From DASVTR01 sp036387475 (GTDB lineage Bacteria; Acidobacteriota; Blastocatellia; Pyrinomonadales; Pyrinomonadaceae), in NCBI GenBank assembly GCA_036387475.1, contig DASVTR010000010.1, positions 1 to 64,000 on the forward strand: a stretch of DNA of 64,000 nt. Direction: 5' to 3'. The notes below the pieces were generated by a model, which saw only the letters and a list, made by a program, of their open reading frames with translations, was not told where the DNA came from and did no database searches. Within the stretch, counting starts at the first letter, position 1; each line of letters begins with the position of its first letter. This document shows, piece after piece, positions 42,673 through 51,933 of the stretch. A program made the position numbers and the translations under genes.

Positions 42673-45291
42673 ATGAAAAAGATAGCGGGTTTTCCCCTCG
42701 TCGCGCTGCTGGTCGCATGGTCGCTCCTGTTCTCTCTGGTTGGGTGGCCGCTCGTGAGCCTTAAAGCCAACGCACAGTCGCGGCAAGATGCCCAAAACAG
42801 AAAGTCGGCGACAAAGCGCGCCCTGCAGAACGCACCACAGTTTCCTGCTTTAAGCCGCTATGCGATAGACCTTACTGAATTGGCGCGTCAGGGTCGCCTT
42901 GAGCCACTTGTCGGCTACAACGCAGAGTTGCGTCGCGTCGCGCTGATTCTCAACGGTAGCACGAAGAATAATCCGCTGATGGTTGTCGATTCGAGCGATG
43001 GCAGCCAAACGCTTGCCGAAGGTCTGGCGCAAAAGATGGCTGCGGGCGAAGTGACGGAAAAGCTGCGCGGCAAGCGCCTCTTCAATCTTAATCTCAATGC
43101 GTTGCTGGCGGGAATCAAAGGCAGCGACGAGCTTGAGCTTCGGCTGAAAGACGTGCTGGCGGAAGTCGAGAGTGCGCAGGGTGAAATCATTCTCTTCGTA
43201 GATGGCATAGACGAGTTAATCGGCGCTAAAGCCACGCAGGAAACATTCGTCTCGAATCTGCTGCGCGGCTCTGTGCAATGCATCGGCGCGATTAGCCCGG
43301 AAGCCTATCACCAAAACATCGAAAACGACGTGACGAGCAGCCGTCTCTTCAAGGTCGTGCGGTTCAGTGATGCTCAGGCTAACTCTTCGGAGCTAAGCGA
43401 GCGTGAAGATAAGACTGATGATGCCGAACGCGGCGCGAAGGTCTCTGTTGATTTACGCGAGTTGGCCCAGAGCAAAAGTTCCGGCGGCGAGCGTGTTGAC
43501 GTTATTTTGCAGGCTGAGGATTTGAAAAACAGCGAGTTGCGCTCGCTCCTGCGACGCTACGGCGCGCTGGTCAAGGGACGTTTCCAACAATTGGGAACGA
43601 TGTCCGTCTCCGTGCCTGCCAAGGCCATAGAGGAATTGGCCGCCAGCCGCGCTACCTCGTATCTCTCGCTGGATAGGGAAGTGCGTAATCTGGGCCACGT
43701 CGAGAGTACGACCGGCGCAGACGCCATGCGCGAGCAATCCGGCAACGACGGCCTCGAAGGAGACGGCATCGGCATCGCCGTCATTGATTCCGGTCTCTTC
43801 AGAGACCACGACTTGATGGACAAGATTACCTTCGAGAAGGATTTTACGGGCGAGGGTCGGACGTTTGATAAATACGGACACGGCACGCACGTCACAGGCT
43901 TAATCGCCGACAAGGATGCGATGGACGGCAGATACATCGGCATCGCTCCCAAAGCGGAAATCATTAACCTGCGCGTGCTGAACTCGCAGGGCCTCGGCTC
44001 TGTCTCAAATCTCATCAGAGCGCTCAACTGGATTCTCGAACCCGTTGACCCGAAGAATCCTTTAGGCGATAAGAATTACCAGAAGTACAAGATTCGCGTC
44101 GTCAACATGAGCCTCGGCACGCTGGCCGTTGACTCTTACAAGAATGACCCGCTGTGCAAGGCCGTCCGCCGTCTTGTTGACATGGGGATAGTCGTCATCG
44201 CAGCCGCCGGTAATAACGGCAAGAACAGCGACGGCGAGAAAGTCTACGGTCACATACACTCGCCCGGCAATGAGCCTTCGGCGATTACCGTCGGGGCCAC
44301 CAACACTTTCGGCACTGACCCGCGCAATGATGATGTCATCGCAACTTTCAGTTCGCGCGGCCCGACCAGAAGCTACTGGACGGATGCTCTCGGTGCGAAG
44401 CACTACGACAACTTGATTAAGCCTGACATCGTTGCTCCCGGCAATAAGCTTGTCTCGGCGGAAGCAGCGACGAAAGAGAGGATTGACGGTCGTGATGTCA
44501 TCGTCCCCAATGCCCTGCTTGCAGCCAACCCGGAACTCCGCGCCGTTGACAACACGGATTACAAAAAGCGCTTGATGCGGCTGAGCGGAACTTCTATGGC
44601 GGCCCCTGTTGTCGCGGGCGCTGCGGCGCTTCTGCTGCAAGCCAATCCGAAACTGACGCCCAACATGGTCAAGATGATTTTGATGTACACGGCACAGCCT
44701 GTCGCGGGCGCGAACATGCTGGAGCAAGGCGCGGGCCAACTCAACATTGAAGGCGCTGTCAGGTTAGCAAAAAGAGTCCGAACTACTTTGACTTCCACTA
44801 CGCCGCTCGGAGAGCCGATGTTAACCACGGGCGCGCTTCCCGTCCCGCAAACGACCATCGCCGGACACACTTTCCCGTGGGCGCAGGGCATCATCATGGA
44901 TCGCACCTCGGCCATCGGCACCAACCTGATTACCAAATATCAGAAAATCTACGGCCTGGCGATTCTGCTTGGCGACGGCATTCTACTCGGCGATGGCTGG
45001 TTGCTTGGCGATGGCATCATGTTCGGTGACGGGATTCTCCTCGGCGATGGAATTTTACTCGGCGACAGCATCCTGACCAGCGACGGCAGCCCGATGGGTG
45101 GCGGCTCAAGTTTCCTGCCGACCGGAATCCTGCTCGGCGACGGAATTTTACTGGGCGACGGCATCCTGCTCGGCGACGGTATTCTGCTTGGCGACGGCAT
45201 CCTCTTGGGTGACGGCATTCTGCTTGGCGATGCGGTCGTGCAGTCGCAGTCGGCAAGGATTAAGGGCGACGATACGGCGTCCATGCAATGA
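42673..45291 (+). CDS. Secreted S8 (subtilisin-type) protease with a decayed Clp-like AAA+ domain and GDGILL repeats
   Basis: The 872-residue protein has a signal peptide (about residues 5-34) and then a region (about 55-245) clearly resembling the ClpB/ClpA AAA+ D1 domain: IDLTELARQGRLEPLVG, STKNNPLMVV, LAEGLAQKMAAGEV, AQGEIILFVDGIDELIGA and CIGAISPEAYHQNIEND. Its Walker A is replaced by DSSDGSQT and Walker B DE by DG, so it cannot be an ATPase. An I9-like propeptide follows (about 265-330), then the S8 domain with Asp in GIAVIDSGLF, His in YGHGTHVTGLIA and Ser in LSGTSMAAPV. The C-terminus has about 13 LLGDGI-type hexads. ATG 42673 after GAGG is preferred. The next protease gene overlaps its stop. 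Confidence 0.92.
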   Translation: MKKIAGFPLVALLVAWSLLFSLVGWPLVSLKANAQSRQDAQNRKSATKRALQNAPQFPALSRYAIDLTELARQGRLEPLVGYNAELRRVALILNGSTKNNPLMVVDSSDGSQTLAEGLAQKMAAGEVTEKLRGKRLFNLNLNALLAGIKGSDELELRLKDVLAEVESAQGEIILFVDGIDELIGAKATQETFVSNLLRGSVQCIGAISPEAYHQNIENDVTSSRLFKVVRFSDAQANSSELSEREDKTDDAERGAKVSVDLRELAQSKSSGGERVDVILQAEDLKNSELRSLLRRYGALVKGRFQQLGTMSVSVPAKAIEELAASRATSYLSLDREVRNLGHVESTTGADAMREQSGNDGLEGDGIGIAVIDSGLFRDHDLMDKITFEKDFTGEGRTFDKYGHGTHVTGLIADKDAMDGRYIGIAPKAEIINLRVLNSQGLGSVSNLIRALNWILEPVDPKNPLGDKNYQKYKIRVVNMSLGTLAVDSYKNDPLCKAVRRLVDMGIVVIAAAGNNGKNSDGEKVYGHIHSPGNEPSAITVGATNTFGTDPRNDDVIATFSSRGPTRSYWTDALGAKHYDNLIKPDIVAPGNKLVSAEAATKERIDGRDVIVPNALLAANPELRAVDNTDYKKRLMRLSGTSMAAPVVAGAAALLLQANPKLTPNMVKMILMYTAQPVAGANMLEQGAGQLNIEGAVRLAKRVRTTLTSTTPLGEPMLTTGALPVPQTTIAGHTFPWAQGIIMDRTSAIGTNLITKYQKIYGLAILLGDGILLGDGWLLGDGIMFGDGILLGDGILLGDSILTSDGSPMGGGSSFLPTGILLGDGILLGDGILLGDGILLGDGILLGDGILLGDAVVQSQSARIKGDDTASMQ
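44962..45233 (+). repeat. GDGILL hexad repeat in the first protease
   Basis: About 13 near-identical 18-bp units encode LLGDGI hexads, with a break of about 20 residues (LTSDGSPMGGGSSFLPTG). Confidence 0.95.
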
Positions 45292-47570
45292 GAACACTTG
45301 ATAGCTGCCCCAGCAGTATTTTTAAGATGAGAATGAAGATGAAGACAATTAAGCGATCAAAATTCCGGGTCTTTTGCGCGTCGCTCACGCTGTTTGCGGC
45401 GCTGGCGCTTGGCATGTCGCAGGGCAATCAGGCCAACGCGGCAAGCCTTTCCCCGCGTGGCGACAAAGTATCGCAAGACCTGCGTGAGAAAGTTAGAGGG
45501 GCGCAGGGCGCAGAGCGCGTCAGCGTGGTCATTCAGCCCGTCAGCACTTGGAGCAGTTCCCTCACTTCCGATGTCACAAGCAAGAGCGGCACTGTCAAGC
45601 GCACCTTCAAAAACTTTAGCGCACGTGTTGTCGAGCTTCCCGTATCACAGGTTGATGCCCTCGCTAACCGCTCCGATGTGAAGAGCATTGCGTTGGACCG
45701 CCAAGTGAAACTGCTCGGCCATCTTTCTTTGACGACCGGCGCAGAGGCCGCGCGTGCGATGGGCGGCTCAACTTCCTACGACGGCACGGGCATCGGCATC
45801 GCCGTCATTGATTCAGGAATCGACCCGCGCCACGTCGCCCTTAATGATAGCTCCTCCAAGACACGCATCGTCGCCAACGTTGATTTTACCGGAGAGAATC
45901 GGACGGACGACCCTTACGGACACGGCACGCACGTCGCCGCGATTGCCGCTGGCAACGGCAACGTTGCACAGGGCGCTTACATTGGTATCGCGCCAAACGC
46001 CAGAATCATTAATCTGCGCACCCTTAACAGTCAGGGCAAAGGAACTGTGTCCTCGCTGCTCGCTGCACTCGACTGGGTGATGACCAACCGCAGCAACCCT
46101 GCTTATAACATACGCGTCGTCAACCTGAGCCTCGGCACGGCAGCCGTCGATTCTTATTTGTATGACCCGCTCTGTCAGGCAGTGCGGCGGCTGGTCGATG
46201 CGGGCGTGGTCGTTGTCGCCGCCGCTGGAAACGAAGGCAAGGACAGCTACGACAGAAAGATTTACGGACAGATACACTCGCCCGGCATAGAGCCTTCGGC
46301 CATCACCGTCGGCGCGGCGAACAGCTACGGAACCGACTCGCGCGGCGACGATGCAATCACGACCTACAGTTCGCGTGGGCCAACACGCGGCTTCTGGACT
46401 GACACCAACGGCGCGAAGCATTACGACAACCTGATTAAGCCTGATGTCGCAGCGCCCGGCAACAAGATTATTGCCGCCGAATCTCCGAGCAATTATCTGG
46501 TCACTAATAATCCCTCGCTCGACACCAACGTCAGTTCGTCTGAACTCAGAGAGCAGATGTATCTGAGCGGCACTTCGATGGCGACGCCCGTCGTCGCAGG
46601 CTCGGCGGCGCTGCTGCTGCAAGCCAATCCGTCGCTCACGCCCAATCTGGTCAAAGCCATCCTGATGTACACGGCGCAACCGCTGGCGAATCATAATCAG
46701 TTTGAGCAGGGCGCGGGCGAAATCAATCTCGAAGGCGCGATGCGTCTTGCCAAGCTGGTGCGTACAGACCTCTCTGCCAGCACGGCTCTGGGCGCTCCGC
46801 TGCTTTGCAATGGCTGCGCCGCGCCCACGCCACAGACCACAATCGGCGGATACATTTTCCCCTGGGGACAAGGACTGATTCTGGATTACACGTTCGTCAC
46901 CGGCGCGAACCTGATGACCTTCTACCAGAAAATCTATGGTCAGGGAGTGTTGCTCGGCGACGGCACAATTGAAACCAACAACAGCATTCAGATCAACGGC
47001 GTGCTCCTCGGCGACGGCGTTCTGCTTGGCGACAACATCCTGACTAATGCCGATACAGACCCGTCCGGCCTCGGCATTAAGATGAACGAAGGCACGAGCT
47101 TTAGCCCAACCGGCGTGCTCCTTGGTGACGGCGTTCTGCTTGGCGATAACACTATCTTTGGCGACGGCGTGTTGCTCGGCGACGGCGTGTTGCTCGGCGA
47201 CGGCGTGCTTTTGGGCGACGTGCTGGTTCAGGCCAACCGAGCGCTGCTCTACGGCGATACCAACGGCACCTGGATGACGCCCGTGATAGACCCGCTCCCG
47301 AAAGCCCCAACGAGTTTGAAGGCAACTACGAGTTCAACCAGCCAGATTAATCTGACGTGGATGGACGCCGCTAACAATGAAGACGGCTTCAAGATTGAGC
47401 GTTCGCTCGACGGAAGCAATTTCACACAGATAGCAACGGTCGGCATAAACGTAAAGTCTTACGCGAGCATTGGTCTCACCTCTAAAAAGAAATACTACTA
47501 CCGCATTCGCGCTTATCACAGCGGCGGCAACTCTGCTTACACCGCGACGGTTTACGCGACGACCAAGTAG
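45288..47570 (+). CDS. Secreted S8 (subtilisin-type) protease with VLLGDG repeats and a fibronectin type III domain
   Basis: The 760-residue protease has a signal peptide (KFRVFCASLTLFAALALGMS) after a short leader; Met codons at 45327, 45333 and 45339 are alternative starts. An I9-like propeptide precedes the S8 domain, whose triad is Asp in GIAVIDSGIDPRH, His in PYGHGTHVAAIAAG and Ser in LSGTSMATPV. The VLLGDG hexads (about residues 553-645) precede a C-terminal fibronectin type III domain (about 665-760, PTSLKATTSSTSQINLTW, YYYRIRAYHSGGNS). It is a paralogue of the preceding protease without the AAA-like domain. The ATG overlaps the upstream stop, so the two are translationally coupled. 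Confidence 0.94.
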   Translation: MRTLDSCPSSIFKMRMKMKTIKRSKFRVFCASLTLFAALALGMSQGNQANAASLSPRGDKVSQDLREKVRGAQGAERVSVVIQPVSTWSSSLTSDVTSKSGTVKRTFKNFSARVVELPVSQVDALANRSDVKSIALDRQVKLLGHLSLTTGAEAARAMGGSTSYDGTGIGIAVIDSGIDPRHVALNDSSSKTRIVANVDFTGENRTDDPYGHGTHVAAIAAGNGNVAQGAYIGIAPNARIINLRTLNSQGKGTVSSLLAALDWVMTNRSNPAYNIRVVNLSLGTAAVDSYLYDPLCQAVRRLVDAGVVVVAAAGNEGKDSYDRKIYGQIHSPGIEPSAITVGAANSYGTDSRGDDAITTYSSRGPTRGFWTDTNGAKHYDNLIKPDVAAPGNKIIAAESPSNYLVTNNPSLDTNVSSSELREQMYLSGTSMATPVVAGSAALLLQANPSLTPNLVKAILMYTAQPLANHNQFEQGAGEINLEGAMRLAKLVRTDLSASTALGAPLLCNGCAAPTPQTTIGGYIFPWGQGLILDYTFVTGANLMTFYQKIYGQGVLLGDGTIETNNSIQINGVLLGDGVLLGDNILTNADTDPSGLGIKMNEGTSFSPTGVLLGDGVLLGDNTIFGDGVLLGDGVLLGDGVLLGDVLVQANRALLYGDTNGTWMTPVIDPLPKAPTSLKATTSSTSQINLTWMDAANNEDGFKIERSLDGSNFTQIATVGINVKSYASIGLTSKKKYYYRIRAYHSGGNSAYTATVYATTK
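46947..47221 (+). repeat. VLLGDG hexad repeat in the second protease
   Basis: About nine VLLGDG-type hexads (18-bp units) occur with two interruptions, parallel to those in the first protease. Confidence 0.93.
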
Positions 47571-47588
47571 TGCAGGACTAAAGATGGA

Positions 47589-47626
47589 CGTGGCCGATGA
47601 GCAATTTATCATCGGCCACGCCTCAA
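47589..47626. terminator. Bidirectional terminator after the protease pair
   Basis: A perfect 12-bp stem (CGTGGCCGATGA, 47589-47600, with 47609-47620) and an 8-nt loop lie between convergent genes and are followed by CCTCAAAAAA. Confidence 0.85.
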
Positions 47627-47694
47627 AAAATGATTATCAGCAGGCGATGCTTACAGCGTCGCCTTTCTTTTTGACGTGTTGTTTAATTCTTCGT

Positions 47695-49062
47695 TTAATC
47701 GAGGCCGACGACGAGAAGGGTCGTATCGTCCTGAGCGGGCGCGCCAATGCGGAAGCGATCCAGTTCGGCCAGAAAACCTGCTCCGATTTCGCTCACACCC
47801 TGCGCCATCTTGAGTTGTGCCAGATGGTCTGTCACCCTCTGCTCGCCGAAGATTTCACCCGTAGTGTTTACGGCATCCGTCACACCGTCGCTAAAGACCG
47901 CTAGACGTTCGCCCGGCAGAAACATTGTTTCGCCCGCTTCGTAGCGGCTACCGGGCAAAAGCCCGACAGGCAATCCGCCGGGTTCAAACGTTCGCGCCTC
48001 CGCGCTCTGCGGATTAATCCAGACGGGAGGCAAATGACCTGCATTGAGATAACGCAGGCGCGCTCCCTCCGCCGAGATGATGCCGAGAAACAAGGTCGCG
48101 TACGTGCCGAGCGGCGCAACCTCGTTGACCCTTGAGTTCAACTCAACGGCAAGTTGGCCCAGGTCTCCAACTGCGCGCACGAACGCCCGCAGTTCTGTTT
48201 GCAGCGTCGTCATCAACAGCGCTGCTCCAATTCCCTTTCCGCTCACGTCTGCCACCCAGAAGGCGCACTCACCCGACGGCAGCGTGAGAATGTCGTAGGT
48301 ATCCCCGCCCACGTCGTAGCATGGCTGGCTCGTGCCCCATGCCGTATAGGGTTGGCGCAAATTAATCTGCCCCGGAGCCGGCAGCAGTCGTTGCTGAATG
48401 TTGCGGGCCAACTCTAATTCGGTTGAGAGCAGTTTGCTGCGCAGCGCTTGTTGGGCCAACTGTTCGCGCTCGACGGCGATGGCGGCCAGAGCCGCGAATG
48501 ATTCGAGGTAAGCAAGGTCAGCATTCGTAAACTCACCGGCCTGCGCGTTGATGACCTGCACGGAGCCGAGCAGAGCGCCACCGGGTTTACGCAACGGTGC
48601 GCATAGCATGTTTTTCGTCAGAAATCCCGTCCGTCGATCAGTCGAAGGGTCAAAGCGAGGGTCGGAGCGAACGTCGTTAATCAACACGCTCTCGCCCTTT
48701 TCGGCGACATAGCCCGCGACGCCGATGCCACGCTCCAGGACTATCTCGACATGCTGCGAACCGGCCATACGCCGCGCGTGCAGCTTTCCCGTGCGCTGAT
48801 CGAGCAGAAAGACTGTGGCGCGCTCTGAATCGAGTTGCGCCGCTATCAAATCGAGGATGGCGTGTAGTATATCGTCCAGACCGGAGGCGCGGTTGAGGGC
48901 TTCGCTGGCGACGACCAGCGCTTCGAGGCGTTGCAAGCGCAACTGGTCGGGCAGGCTGCTAAGAATGGTTGTCGCGCTCGTCACTGACGCCAGTCTCTCC
49001 TCATCATTCTTCAAACGCTGGAGAATCCTAGCACTTTTGCGCGGCGTTGTGGAAAAATCCAA
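47695..49062 (-). CDS. GAF domain-containing SpoIIE/PP2C-type serine phosphatase
   Basis: The 455-residue protein has an N-terminal GAF domain (about residues 60-200, ERATVFLLDQRTGKLHARR, GIAGYVAEKGE-like GVAGYVAEKGESVLI). A linker helix (STELELARNIQQRLLPAPGQ) leads into a SpoIIE/RsbU phosphatase domain with YDVGGDTYDILTLPSGE, VADVSGKGIGAALLMT and LNAGHLPPVWI. Metal-binding Asp residues are in GGD and DVSGKG. It should dephosphorylate an anti-sigma-factor antagonist in response to a signal sensed by GAF. No such partner is in the window. The start is TTG 49062, which is uncertain. Confidence 0.92.
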   Translation of the reverse strand: MDFSTTPRKSARILQRLKNDEERLASVTSATTILSSLPDQLRLQRLEALVVASEALNRASGLDDILHAILDLIAAQLDSERATVFLLDQRTGKLHARRMAGSQHVEIVLERGIGVAGYVAEKGESVLINDVRSDPRFDPSTDRRTGFLTKNMLCAPLRKPGGALLGSVQVINAQAGEFTNADLAYLESFAALAAIAVEREQLAQQALRSKLLSTELELARNIQQRLLPAPGQINLRQPYTAWGTSQPCYDVGGDTYDILTLPSGECAFWVADVSGKGIGAALLMTTLQTELRAFVRAVGDLGQLAVELNSRVNEVAPLGTYATLFLGIISAEGARLRYLNAGHLPPVWINPQSAEARTFEPGGLPVGLLPGSRYEAGETMFLPGERLAVFSDGVTDAVNTTGEIFGEQRVTDHLAQLKMAQGVSEIGAGFLAELDRFRIGAPAQDDTTLLVVGLD

Positions 49063-49075
49063 TGGCTACTGGATA

Positions 49076-49149
49076 AAGAAAAGCGGCGACAGGGAAGTGT
49101 GGCGAGTATAAATTAGTATTCGCCACACTTCCCTGCCGCCGCTTTTCTT
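49076..49149. terminator. Very long hairpin, likely terminator
   Basis: Arms of about 34 nt (49076-49109 and 49116-49149) pair with one mismatch and two wobble pairs. The hairpin lies downstream of the glycine-zipper gene and upstream of the phosphatase gene, both on the minus strand. Confidence 0.75.
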
Positions 49150-49183
49150 GCGATAGCGCCTTCAGGCTCTATGCTGAAAGCCG

Positions 49184-51172
49184 TTACCTGTTATTTGGCC
49201 CGGTCGAGCGCACGGTGACCTCAGTTCCGCTCGTCAGTTCAAGGTCGTCCTGACCCTGAACGTAGACTGAACCTGCGCCCGCGCCCGCGCCGATAATCGC
49301 GCCAATCGCCGCGCCTTTACCGCCCCCGGCAATCGCGCCGATGATTGCGCCGACCGCTGTGCCGATTCCGGCACGCTTGGCCGTTGTGCTTGTACGGCTG
49401 TCGCCCTCCTGCACCGCGCCTTCGTTATCCACACGGACGGTTTCACCCGCAGATGTCCTGACGGTCTCAAGGATACCGGCGAAGCGGTAGGTCTGCCCGC
49501 TGCGAAGCCGTATGCTGTCGAAGTTCAAGGTCATGCCGGAGCGGCCAGAAATGCGCCCGCCACGGCTGACGTTGCTGACGTAGCCTTCGATTACCGCGCC
49601 GTCAAACTGAGTAGGCGAAACGACTGTCATCGTGAAGCGGTCGTTATCCCGCGTGTCACGTGTCGTCAGGTTACTGCTCAGCGTGGCGACGAGCGTTGTT
49701 CCGTTCGGAACGATGAAATCACCGCTCGCGGTAGTCCCCCCCGTATTCGGATAATTCTGCGGCCCCGTGTAGATGTCAAAGCGGGCCGCTTCCGAAATCT
49801 TATCGTAAGTAGACTGAACGACGACCGGGGTGGTCAGGTTGATGTCGCTGATGCGACGCGTGACGCGCAGGCGACGACCGTTTTCAATCGGATCGAACGT
49901 GACTGAGAAATCCGTGTCACGCGTACCCGTCGAGCTAACCACCAATTGATCGCCATTAAGTGTGGCGCTGACACGCGCCATCCGACCGCTCGTTGATTGC
50001 TCATTCGACACGCGACCATCGGCGTCGAAGGTAATCTGCGGCGAGCGCGTCGAAGCGATGGTGACGGAGCGACCGCGCCTGTCGATGGCAAGCTGATCGG
50101 GCGCTTCCAGCCGGCTCGTCAGCCTATCGAGAATGCGCTGGCGATCCCTGTAGGGCAGATTGCGCGTCGCACGCTCTGCGGCATCCCGCGCATCGTCGCT
50201 GCGGGTCGTGTCCAGGCGGTAAGTTCCCGTCAGGCGATTAGAAGCGTAGCCGCCGCCAATGCCGCCGCCAGTACCGCTGCCATAGCCGCCGCCCGTGTTG
50301 TTGTTCGTGTCCCAATTCCAGGCGACGTTGTAGTAGCTGGCGAGCGTGTTCAAATCCGTGCGCAGCGCTGACCAATTGTTTTCAGCGCGCGTGTTGAGAT
50401 CGTTACGACGCATGAAGCGGTCAATCCGCGCAGCGCGATTTAAGACTTCCTGCACATCTGCGGTCGTTGATTGACGGTTGTTGAAATTATCACGCAGGCG
50501 ATTCGTCGCCGTCTCGAAGTTCGAGACGATTTCCGTAATCCTATCTTCGCGATTACTGCCGTCATAGCGGCTGTCGTTGAGCGCATCGTTGATGCTCATG
50601 CGGAATCTGTCGGCACGATTTTCGATGCGCGCTATGAGTTGTCGCAACTCCTGCTCGCTGACGTTATAAGGAACACCGGCAGTCGTCCCCGTCGGATAAT
50701 TTGTTCCCGTCGGGTAGGTTTGAGTATTCCAGTTCCAGGCAACATTATAGATGCGCGCCAACTCGTCTAAGTCCGTCCTCAAGCTGGCCCAATCACGCTC
50801 GGCGCGCATGCCCAGCCGGTTGCGCTGCATGAAGCTGTTAATGAAAGCCGCGCGATCTAAAACCTGCTGTACGTCTGAGGCTACCGCTTGACGATTATTG
50901 AAGCGGTCACGTAGTTGATCCGTGGCGCTTTCAAAGTTGCGGATGAAGCTATTGATGTCGTCTTCGGCACGAGTCCCATCAATCCGGCTGCGGTCAAGAG
51001 ACGCATCGAGGCTCGCGCGGAAAACATCCGTGCGCGCTTCGATGCGCTGGATGGTCTGCCGAATCTGCCGGTTGCTCATCCCGGATGTGCGGCGCTGGGC
51101 CTCGGCTGTAAACCCTAGCCCGGCCAGCATAACCACCATCGTCGCTAGAAAAAATCTTCTCACTTGATACAT
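49184..51172 (-). CDS. Secreted repeat protein with a glycine-zipper C-terminus
   Basis: The protein has about 662 residues and a signal peptide (RRFFLATMVVMLAGLGFTA). Two repeats of about 130 residues follow (about 35-165 and 180-310). Each ends with LRTDLxxLAxxYNVAWNWxT, and each contains D/NFE-AT-LRD-FNNRQ and DVQxVLxRAxxI. A Gly-rich linker leads to a beta-rich region (about 335-560) and a C-terminal glycine zipper (GTAVGAIIGAIAGGGKGAAI). ATG 51172 is preferred because GGAGGG lies 7 nt upstream. No family is recognised for the duplicated domain. Confidence 0.8.
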   Translation of the reverse strand: MYQVRRFFLATMVVMLAGLGFTAEAQRRTSGMSNRQIRQTIQRIEARTDVFRASLDASLDRSRIDGTRAEDDINSFIRNFESATDQLRDRFNNRQAVASDVQQVLDRAAFINSFMQRNRLGMRAERDWASLRTDLDELARIYNVAWNWNTQTYPTGTNYPTGTTAGVPYNVSEQELRQLIARIENRADRFRMSINDALNDSRYDGSNREDRITEIVSNFETATNRLRDNFNNRQSTTADVQEVLNRAARIDRFMRRNDLNTRAENNWSALRTDLNTLASYYNVAWNWDTNNNTGGGYGSGTGGGIGGGYASNRLTGTYRLDTTRSDDARDAAERATRNLPYRDRQRILDRLTSRLEAPDQLAIDRRGRSVTIASTRSPQITFDADGRVSNEQSTSGRMARVSATLNGDQLVVSSTGTRDTDFSVTFDPIENGRRLRVTRRISDINLTTPVVVQSTYDKISEAARFDIYTGPQNYPNTGGTTASGDFIVPNGTTLVATLSSNLTTRDTRDNDRFTMTVVSPTQFDGAVIEGYVSNVSRGGRISGRSGMTLNFDSIRLRSGQTYRFAGILETVRTSAGETVRVDNEGAVQEGDSRTSTTAKRAGIGTAVGAIIGAIAGGGKGAAIGAIIGAGAGAGSVYVQGQDDLELTSGTEVTVRSTGPNNR

Positions 51173-51495
51173 TACTTTTCCCTCCAATTTGAGAAACTAT
51201 CCCAACAAAATCCTCGGTACTCCATTCGGCGCGACTGGCCTTACGCGGGCCAGACTACGACGGCTGTTGTCTAAGGGGAACGACTTCTTCGTAAAGGGGA
51301 AAGTACAGGGAGAGAATTACGTCAAAGTTGCAGCAGGGGTTCTTTGTATCCTCATCATAACATACTGAGCGGGTTAAAGCCCGCGCAAATTGATGAAGAA
51401 CAGGCACATGCTGCTGCAGCCTCGCGGGAAGAGGCCAGACTGCCTGTGTGATTCATGAAGCGGCTAGCGGGTTGCCGTGCAACTTTCTTGCAACA
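51173..51495. other. Gene-free region with a GC-rich palindrome
   Basis: The 323 bases contain no ORF with coding character. GCGGG (51369-51373) pairs with CCCGC (51380-51384) around TTAAAG, a short REP-like palindrome. The region holds the promoter of the glycine-zipper gene. Confidence 0.4.
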
Positions 51496-51933
51496 TCACT
51501 GTAATTTTTGCATCGTGACAGTGACCATCGGTTCATCGCCTGCGATACGGCTATAGGAAACCCAGTATCCTGCCTCCGGGTAGCGCACCATTTTGTAGAC
51601 GCGTCCGTCAGCCGTCGGCGTAATGTCCGCTCCGAAGACAGCCTTCGCGTCCGGTGCTCCGGCCTTCATGCCCATGTAGCTGACGGAGACAGCAAAGACT
51701 TTCTTTGCTTGATAAAAAATCTGCGCCGCTTCTTTTTCTTCGGCGAAGAGATACAAATCCTGCGCGTCGTCCTTGTCTTTCGGAGAGCCTAACTTTTTAC
51801 GCACTTCTTCCTGGCTCATGCCGATCTGGACGCCTTTGTAATCATGATAGAGCGGCTTTTCCGTCTTGTTACCGGTCTGAGCGCGTGCGACGGCTGTGCG
51901 AGTAGAGAGGGCGGCAAAGAAAGGGACAACCAA
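51496..51933 (-). CDS. Secreted hypothetical protein with a disrupted start
   Basis: The frame reported here starts at TTG 51933 and codes for 145 residues: a partial signal peptide (FFAALSTRTAVARAQ) and a globular region with IGMSQEEVRKKLGSPKD, as in SmpA/OmlA-like lipoprotein-type domains. In the same frame, AGGAGGAG and an ATG (51993) lie upstream, followed by ACC CCC AAT TAG (51979-51981), then RIIARIALLALGLCLV, which would complete a normal signal peptide. The ORF is thus broken at codon 5. This is either a nonsense mutation, a sequencing error or an unusual start. Function is unknown. Confidence 0.65.
   Translation of the reverse strand: MVVPFFAALSTRTAVARAQTGNKTEKPLYHDYKGVQIGMSQEEVRKKLGSPKDKDDAQDLYLFAEEKEAAQIFYQAKKVFAVSVSYMGMKAGAPDAKAVFGADITPTADGRVYKMVRYPEAGYWVSYSRIAGDEPMVTVTMQKLQ

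Noticed and set aside
44949..45284. Antisense ORF through the GDGILL repeats
   Set aside because: It is open only because the repeat is free of stops on the other strand.
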